Positions 38,016 through 42,072 of a stretch of 42,072 nt of DNA are shown piece by piece (the first letter of the stretch is position 1; every line of letters begins with the position of its first letter). The stretch is from positions 1 to 42,072 of IMG/VR virus record IMGVR_UViG_3300046665_000286, one strand, 5' to 3'. The position numbers and the translations under genes are program-made. Under the pieces are notes generated by a model. That model saw only the letters and a program-made list of their open reading frames with translations, was not told the origin of the DNA and did no database searches. Origin of the DNA: a virus.

Positions 38016-39281
38016 ATGTTCGAACCAATTTCCGACGAGCAATGCCAGCGTGCGGCATCGCTCAAGACGAAACACGGCTCGGAGCGCGCCGCGGCGAAAG
38101 CCGCGGGCATTCCCCGCACCACGTTTCGCCGTCATATCAAGCGCGCCGCCGAGCGCGGTTTCATGGGCTTCGATCCGGTGCTGCCGGGCTATGAGGTCAA
38201 AAGCACCTCGGCGCAAATGGACGATGCCGGCAATGTGCAGAAGTCGTGGGTAAAGCAGCATAAGGAATCCGGCGAGGCGTTCGCTATGCCGGCCGGGCAA
38301 ATTCTCAAAGGTGTCTCGGCTCTCGTCGACACCGAGGGCCGCATTCGGCAACAGTGGATCAAGACGAAAAGCGACACGGCCGCGCCGATGTTTATCGACG
38401 CGCTCAAGGCCGAGTTCGCGGCGTATCGCGGCCGGGCGCATCTCGTGCCCGCGCCGAAACGCACCGATCGCGGGCTGATGAATATCATCCCGATCGCCGA
38501 CCCGCATATCGGCATGCTCGCATGGGCACCGCAGACCGGCACCGATTACGATCTCAAGATTTCAACCGAGCGTCTTGTCGACACGTCGTCATCGCTGATT
38601 AGCGGCGCGCCGCGTGCCCGCGAGGCGCTGATCGCCAATCTCGGCGATTGGTATCACGCAAACGATCAGCGCAACATCACGCCGCGGTCGGGGCATCAAC
38701 TCGACGTTGACGGCCGATGGTTCAAGGTTCTGCAAGCCGGTGTGCGCACGTTCCGCACAATCATCGATCTCGCGCTCGCAAAGCATGAGGTCGTCGAGGT
38801 CGTGAATATCCCCGGCAATCATGACCCGGAAGCGGCGTGTGCGCTGGCGCTCGCGCTCGGCGAATTCTACGCGCGCAACAAGCGCGTAAAAATCGCGTTC
38901 CCGTCTGAAATCTATTATCGGCGGTTTGGGGCGACGCTGCTCGGTTGTGCGCATGGTGACAAAGCGCCGCCCGGCCGGCTTGCAATGGCGATGGCTGTCG
39001 ACGAGCGCAAGGCGTGGGGCGAGACGGCTTATCACTGGATCATGTACGGGCACATTCATAAGGACAAGTCAGACACGTTCGGTGATGTCTTTGTCGAGTC
39101 GTTCTCGACGCTCGCCGATAAGGATAACCACGCCGCCGGCGGTGCGTGGCGTTCGCGCCAGCGCCTTAACCTAATCACGCTTGATAAGCGTGACGGCGAG
39201 GTGTCACGCAATTTCATCAACCTTCCGCCGCCATCTATGCGCCGGCCGGTTCGCTCCAATGTACGCAGCGCGCGAGGTTGA
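38016..39281 (+). CDS. HTH-metallophosphoesterase
   Basis: A 421-residue protein. Residues about 8-45 are a helix-turn-helix (ASLKTKHGSERAAAKAAGIP RTTFRRH). Residues about 150-400 are a calcineurin-like metallophosphoesterase with all metal-binding motifs: ADPHIG (161-166), GDWYHAND (210-217), PGNHD (266-270), AHGD (312-315) and GHIH (345-348). It should hydrolyse phosphodiesters or phosphomonoesters using two metal ions. The DNA-binding domain suggests a DNA or nucleic-acid substrate. Such fusions occur in many temperate phages; their role is not known to me. It follows the lysis genes, outside the early operon. Confidence 0.82.
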   Translation: MFEPISDEQCQRAASLKTKHGSERAAAKAAGIPRTTFRRHIKRAAERGFMGFDPVLPGYEVKSTSAQMDDAGNVQKSWVKQHKESGEAFAMPAGQILKGVSALVDTEGRIRQQWIKTKSDTAAPMFIDALKAEFAAYRGRAHLVPAPKRTDRGLMNIIPIADPHIGMLAWAPQTGTDYDLKISTERLVDTSSSLISGAPRAREALIANLGDWYHANDQRNITPRSGHQLDVDGRWFKVLQAGVRTFRTIIDLALAKHEVVEVVNIPGNHDPEAACALALALGEFYARNKRVKIAFPSEIYYRRFGATLLGCAHGDKAPPGRLAMAMAVDERKAWGETAYHWIMYGHIHKDKSDTFGDVFVESFSTLADKDNHAAGGAWRSRQRLNLITLDKRDGEVSRNFINLPPPSMRRPVRSNVRSARG

Positions 39282-39693
39282 CGGCGGCGACGACGAGATC
39301 GCCGACGATCTCGCGTGCCTGCATGCGCTGACGTTTGGCGAGACCGCACCAATACCCGACACGAGCGTCGGGCATTGGTGGCTCGTCTATTTCATGCGCG
39401 AGCCGATGCCGATCGCGTTTGCCGGCCTGACTCCCTCGTCTCTCGGCGAGGGTGTCGGCTACTTCAAGCGCGCTGGCGTTCTAGCGGGGCATACAGGCCG
39501 CGGATTACAGCGCCGGCTTATCCGGGTGCGGCTCAATCGCGCGCGCCTCAATGGCTGGCAACGCGTCGTGACAGACACGACGGACAACCCGCGATCGGCG
39601 AACAACCTCGCCGACGCCGGCTTTCGAATGTTCACGCCCGCGCATCCGTGGGCGTTCCCTCAATCCCTTTATTGGACGAAAGCAATCGTTTGA
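39259..39693 (+). CDS. GNAT-family acetyltransferase
   Basis: A 144-residue protein. The acetyl-CoA loop is seen in AGHTGRGLQRRLIRV (about 76-90), preceded by the strand VGYFKRAGVL, and the late NPRSANNLADAGF (110-122) fits the GNAT motif B, where an Asn and a following hydrophobic-Gly-Phe are usual. The start overlaps the phosphoesterase end by 23 bases in another frame. The target (a host or phage protein, or a small molecule) is unknown. Its TGA overlaps the next gene's ATG. Confidence 0.75.
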   Translation: MYAAREVDGGDDEIADDLACLHALTFGETAPIPDTSVGHWWLVYFMREPMPIAFAGLTPSSLGEGVGYFKRAGVLAGHTGRGLQRRLIRVRLNRARLNGWQRVVTDTTDNPRSANNLADAGFRMFTPAHPWAFPQSLYWTKAIV

Positions 39694-40052
39694 TGTCGCA
39701 AGATGACACCGCGCCGGCGCGACGCCGGCTGATCGACACGACGAGCGCCGAGCGCAAAAACTATCCGATGGCGCGCGGACTGCTCGACTACTTCCCCGAC
39801 GCGCTCGCCGAGGTCGCAAAGCTCTCATACCTCGCAAATCAGAAACACAACCCCGGCGAGGAAATGCACCACGCGCGCGGCAAGTCGATGGATCATGCCG
39901 ACTGTATCGTGCGGCACCTTGTCGGGCGTGGCGGCTTTGACGGCGAGACGCGCGAAAGTGCCGCCCTCGCATGGCGCGCGCTGGCGCTGTTGCAAGAGGA
40001 GCTAGAAGCCGAGTTCGGCTTGCCGCTGCCGCGCAATGCGCGTGCGGGCTAG
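39693..40052 (+). CDS. dATP/dGTP diphosphohydrolase-like protein (MazG/MazZ type, DUF5664)
   Basis: A 119-residue helical protein. The segment MARGLLDYFPDALAEVAKLS, then NPGEEMHHARGKSMDHADCI with a following VRHL, is the signature of the DUF5664 family, now named for dATP/dGTP diphosphohydrolase activity; this is from memory. The Asp, Glu and His residues in it are likely metal ligands. Related MazZ enzymes supply nucleotides for phages with 2-aminoadenine DNA, but no PurZ-like gene is seen here. It may simply trim deoxynucleotide pools. Confidence 0.68.
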   Translation: MSQDDTAPARRRLIDTTSAERKNYPMARGLLDYFPDALAEVAKLSYLANQKHNPGEEMHHARGKSMDHADCIVRHLVGRGGFDGETRESAALAWRALALLQEELEAEFGLPLPRNARAG

Positions 40053-40061
40053 GCGTGCCGG

Positions 40062-40169
40062 ATGTCGAAAACCGGAAAGGTTATCGCCGTTGTTTTCATC
40101 GTGGCTGTCGGGCTTATCTGCGGCGCGGCGTTCCTGTTCATGGTGACGCTGCCGTGGCCGGATTTCTAA
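40062..40169 (+). CDS. 35-residue membrane peptide
   Basis: A short ORF nine bases after the preceding gene. It has a Lys-containing start (SKTGK), one strong membrane helix (VIAVVFIVAVGLICGAAFLF) and a Trp-Pro ending. No clear ribosome binding site. Codon use and the complete topology make it credible; function unknown. Confidence 0.45.
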   Translation: MSKTGKVIAVVFIVAVGLICGAAFLFMVTLPWPDF

Positions 40170-40226
40170 CCGGAACCAATCGCGCGCAGATGTCTTGAGT
40201 CCCGGTTGTGTTGCGGAGTTGAGTTT

Positions 40227-40511
40227 GTGTCGTGGCAGTCGCGATTTGAGCCGCCGGTGATTTTGCCGGATGGCACCGAGCTAGTAACGCTTGCCGACGC
40301 GCGCGCTCATATTCTCGCGCTGCCGGCCGCGCAGCATAAAACCGAGGCATGGCAAACGGCAGTCAAGACACTGCTAGAAGCGGCCGAGGGGCGCGGGCCT
40401 ATGATGCACGCGCGCGTCGGCGTGTCTCTGGCGATCAACGGGCCGCGCCCGATACCCGAAAGCCGGCCTTCAAAAGAAATCCATTGGCATAAGCGCCGTT
40501 CGCGGCGCTGA
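40227..40511 (+). CDS. Small unknown protein
   Basis: A 94-residue protein. GTG 40227 was chosen because GGAG lies eight bases upstream; an in-frame TTG at 40206 is less likely. The product begins MSWQSRFEPPVILPDGTELV, has a helical middle (LADARAHILALPAAQHKTEA WQTAVKTLLEAAE) and ends basic (HWHKRRSRR). It is the last rightward gene before a region of leftward genes. No family recognised. Confidence 0.55.
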   Translation: MSWQSRFEPPVILPDGTELVTLADARAHILALPAAQHKTEAWQTAVKTLLEAAEGRGPMMHARVGVSLAINGPRPIPESRPSKEIHWHKRRSRR

Positions 40512-40523
40512 CGTGCAGGCATG

Positions 40524-40557
40524 AAAAAGCCGCGCTGCGGGGCATCGCAGCGCGGCT
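40524..40557 (-). terminator. Strong intrinsic terminator of the leftward right-end genes
   Basis: A perfect 12-bp stem (40528-40539 with 40546-40557: AGCCGCGCTGCG/CGCAGCGCGGCT) and 6-base loop. On the minus strand it runs into TTTTT, which marks it as the end of the leftward unit; the plus strand has no T tract but the hairpin may slow rightward transcripts too. Confidence 0.85.
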
Positions 40558-40575
40558 GACTTGGAGCGTTTGGTG

Positions 40576-40782
40576 TTAGCCGAAAACCTTGATGAAAGCG
40601 GCGGTTGCGCCGACGAGCGCGCCGCCGGCCGTCATGCCGGCAATGACGAGCTGCCAGCCGGCGAGCGTGTAGTCGCGCGTAACCTTGCGGGTTTCCGCTG
40701 CAAACTTGCGGGTTTCTTCCTGCATGCGCTCGATGCGCGCAACCTGCTCGACTTGATCCATGCTTGTAAGGGTATCAGACAT
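40576..40782 (-). CDS. Small coiled-coil protein with C-terminal membrane helix
   Basis: A 68-residue protein from the ATG at 40782, chosen because AGAGAG lies just upstream; a longer in-frame start exists at 40812. Residues about 8-45 are a charged helix (VEQVARIERMQEETRKFAAE), and 50-66 a Gly/Ala-rich membrane helix (LVIAGMTAGGALVGATAAFI). It is a tail-anchored protein. Being leftward and separate from the late genes, it may be expressed in the lysogen, for instance for superinfection exclusion; that is speculation. Confidence 0.6.
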   Translation of the reverse strand: MSDTLTSMDQVEQVARIERMQEETRKFAAETRKVTRDYTLAGWQLVIAGMTAGGALVGATAAFIKVFG

Positions 40783-40857
40783 TCGCGTCTCTCTCAAATC
40801 GCCTGCGCACAATCGCGCCCGGCGTGACTATGAGATAGTGCATGATGCACTATGCTG

Positions 40858-41097
40858 TCAAGCCGCTTTGTTGTCGGCCGCGATCAGCTTTTTGACGTGC
40901 GCGGGCGTGAGTAGCGGCATGAGTATTTCAATATAGCGCGGGATGTCCTGCGCCTGCTCGGTGTCGCTCATGAGCCATCGCCGCACGGTCGACGGATTGA
41001 CCCGTATCAAGCGTGCAAACGCCTGTTGCGATATTTCCAGCCGCGCAAGGTGGTCGCGAAGCTCTTGCGGGGTCATGCGGGTGACTTCGGGCAGCAT
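40858..41097 (-). CDS. Small helix-turn-helix protein, Cro/XRE-like
   Basis: A 79-residue protein from the ATG at 41097, which overlaps the stop of the upstream gene (TGATG). Residues about 8-40 (MTPQELRDHLARLEISQQAF ARLIRVNPSTVRRW) form a classic XRE helix-turn-helix: LARLEISQQAFARLIRVNPS has the expected Ala-Arg-Leu turn. It is a second small DNA-binding protein besides the S24 repressor and could be a Cro-like antagonist or the control gene of this leftward operon. Confidence 0.75.
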   Translation of the reverse strand: MLPEVTRMTPQELRDHLARLEISQQAFARLIRVNPSTVRRWLMSDTEQAQDIPRYIEILMPLLTPAHVKKLIAADNKAA

Positions 41098-41339
41098 CAG
41101 GCGGCCTCGCTTGCCGGTTCTTCGAAATAGGCGGGCTTGCCTTCGTATTTGATCGCGTAGCCGTAGAAGTCGCCGCCGACATGCGTTGCATAGATGCCGA
41201 TTTGGCCCTCGGTCGCCTCGGTGTCGAGCATCGCCATTGCCTCGGCCTTGAAAGCCTCGGCCGATCGGTTGCGGGCATGACGGCTGCGAATCGCCGGCGT
41301 CGTGTCGGCGTCGAGCCAAGGTGCGGTTTTCAGTTTCAT
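41097..41339 (-). CDS. Small unknown protein co-transcribed with the XRE protein
   Basis: An 80-residue protein from the ATG at 41339, with GAGGAAATGAT just upstream. The middle is helical (AEAFKAEAMAMLDTEATEGQ) and the end is strand-rich with aromatic residues (IGIYATHVGGDFYGYAIKYE). The stop overlaps the XRE start. The pairing of a small protein with an XRE regulator recalls toxin-antitoxin operons, but no known toxin motif is seen. Confidence 0.6.
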   Translation of the reverse strand: MKLKTAPWLDADTTPAIRSRHARNRSAEAFKAEAMAMLDTEATEGQIGIYATHVGGDFYGYAIKYEGKPAYFEEPASEAA

Positions 41340-41363
41340 ATCATTTCCTCGTGTCGGATAGGA

Positions 41364-41392
41364 AAAAGGCGGGCCGCCCTCATTAGCGGCCC
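41364..41392 (-). terminator. Intrinsic terminator before the leftward XRE operon
   Basis: On the minus strand a perfect 7-bp stem (GGGCCGC/GCGGCCC, 41371-41377 and 41386-41392), 8-base loop, then GCCTTTTT (T tract 41364-41368). It separates the gene at the right edge from the 80-residue gene, which therefore needs its own promoter or depends on readthrough. Confidence 0.65.
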
Positions 41393-41451
41393 CGTGGTGC
41401 GTTGTCTGCGTTACTGGTGCCATGTATCGGATTTCCATTTTTAACGAACGG

Positions 41452-41471
41452 GCGGCCGGTTTCCCGGCCGC
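41452..41471 (-). terminator. Hairpin after the right-edge gene
   Basis: A perfect 8-bp stem (GCGGCCGG/CCGGCCGC) closed on the minus strand by a GAAA tetraloop, 12 bases beyond the stop at 41484. The T tract is poor (CCGTTCGTT). Together with 41364-41392 it makes a double barrier. Confidence 0.55.
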
Positions 41472-41483
41472 GTCGTTTGCGCC

Positions 41484-42068
41484 TCAGTGATAAGAGGATG
41501 TCGAAACCGCCGCGTAGACTTTAACGCCGGCGACGATCTCGAAATCGTGCGGGGTGGCGCGGGCGCACGACGAGATTTTCAGGCCGCGGCCGGGCTGCGC
41601 GATCTTGCGGATTTCCGCGCCGACATAATCGCCCGGCAGCGGGATAACGCGGGCCGTCATGTCGCCGGTTGCGACGGTTTCGGTTGAGATTTGGCGCACG
41701 GTGACGGATGCCCCCTTGACGGCGACGACTTCGTAAAATTCCCGATTGGTCTGCTCGTAGCCCCAGCATGTCGAAAGAACATCGCCGACGGCATAGACGT
41801 GCGCGCTCGCCTTGGCGTCGGCCTTGCGCGCGGCCTTGCGGGCGTCATAGGCGCGGCGGCCTTCGAAGGCGCGGGCGACGCTGGCCTGCCGCTCGGCGGC
41901 GTTGCGGTAGTAGCAGGCGATAACGGGCTTGCGCTGCTTGCCGTAGAACACGCGGGCGCAGGGGCGGCCGTCGCGGTCGGTGTAGACATAGGCGACGGCA
42001 TCTGACGACTTGTCGGCGATCTTGAGGGCGCCGGCAGGAACGAAGCGCAGGAGGGTAATGAAAGGCAT
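41484..42068 (-). CDS. Unknown conserved-looking protein at the right edge
   Basis: A 194-residue product if the ATG at 42068 is the start; the frame stays open to the window edge, so the true start may lie outside. The N-terminal third has strands (FVPAGALKIADKSSDAVAYV; ARVFYGKQRKPVIACYY), then a basic helix (ARKAARKADAKA), then a small-barrel-like part (VGDVLSTCWGYEQTNREFYE VV). It ends VYAAVSTSSYH. I recall similar proteins in alphaproteobacterial prophages and plasmids without function. Two hairpins follow. Confidence 0.6.
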   Translation of the reverse strand: MPFITLLRFVPAGALKIADKSSDAVAYVYTDRDGRPCARVFYGKQRKPVIACYYRNAAERQASVARAFEGRRAYDARKAARKADAKASAHVYAVGDVLSTCWGYEQTNREFYEVVAVKGASVTVRQISTETVATGDMTARVIPLPGDYVGAEIRKIAQPGRGLKISSCARATPHDFEIVAGVKVYAAVSTSSYH

Positions 42069-42072
42069 TGGG

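Noticed and set aside
41097-41438. Longer 113-residue form of the 80-residue protein starting at 41438
   Set aside because: The added segment translates the terminator hairpin at 41364-41392, and the internal ATG at 41339 has a much better ribosome binding site.
1-42072. The leftward gene starting at 39 and the leftward ORF at the right edge as one gene across a circular junction
   Set aside because: Joining base 42072 to base 1 puts the two frames one base out of register, so the claim needs an extra assumption of a missing base. It can be tested with flanking reads.

Overview
The window holds a complete or nearly complete genome of a tailed, contractile-tail bacteriophage (myovirus), or the prophage form of one. 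The DNA is GC-rich with strong G/C preference at third codon positions. Several gene types (cement protein, holin-like protein, glycine-rich adhesin, P4-type primase-helicase) would suit an alphaproteobacterial host, perhaps Hyphomicrobiales; the host assignment is inference. The head and packaging genes are of lambda-like type (Nu1/gpA terminase, gpW-like and gpB-like proteins) and the tail genes are of P2 type (V, W, J, I, FI, FII, E/E', T, U, X, D), so the virion is a mosaic.

Layout. (1) 1-1440 is an immunity region. A LexA/CI-type (S24) repressor is transcribed leftwards and ends at a strong terminator. It is flanked by a leftward control region (365-423) and a rightward one (1378-1408). 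Both carry the same 23-bp dyad, AAACTARC-N7-GYTAGTTT, so the plan resembles lambda's OL-cI-OR. The leftward unit encodes a winged-helix-like protein and then a gene that runs off the left edge. (2) 1458-10954 is the rightward early region. It starts with a leader that has two hairpins and continues as tightly coupled small genes, then SSB, a DNA methyltransferase, a nucleoside deoxyribosyltransferase-like enzyme, a CHC2/Toprim primase and a P4/D5-type helicase. Between the helicase gene and the next gene lies a striking 290-bp symmetrical array of TGTAGGG repeats around an AT-richer core (9692-9981), which is the best candidate for a replication origin. (3) 11182-12441 holds small genes, a candidate structured RNA (11494-11616) and a gpZ-like tail gene in an unusual place. 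(4) 12442-20032 is packaging and head: a possible cos region, terminase, gpW-like joiner, portal, protease-capsid fusion, cement protein and neck. (5) 20029-35690 is the tail: neck/terminator, spike, baseplate, fibres, sheath, tube, a programmed -1 frameshift pair of tail chaperones (T TTT TTG at 31720-31726), tape measure, U, X, D. (6) 35722-38001 is lysis: a secreted NlpC/P60-like protein, holin-like protein, SAR endolysin, nested spanin pair and a coiled-coil membrane protein. (7) 38016-40511 holds accessory genes: an HTH-metallophosphoesterase, an acetyltransferase, a MazG/MazZ-like nucleotide hydrolase and two small genes. (8) 40528-42068 holds leftward genes: a coiled-coil membrane protein, a Cro-like HTH protein and two unknowns.

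How it fits together. The S24 repressor should hold both early promoters off in the lysogen and release them on DNA damage. The early genes supply initiation proteins and nucleotide/DNA-modifying enzymes but no DNA polymerase, so replication depends on the host. The late genes form one long rightward block broken by several intrinsic terminators at module boundaries. No integrase, transposase or partition gene is visible, but both ends are open and one could lie outside the window. No tRNA gene, CRISPR array or insertion sequence was seen.
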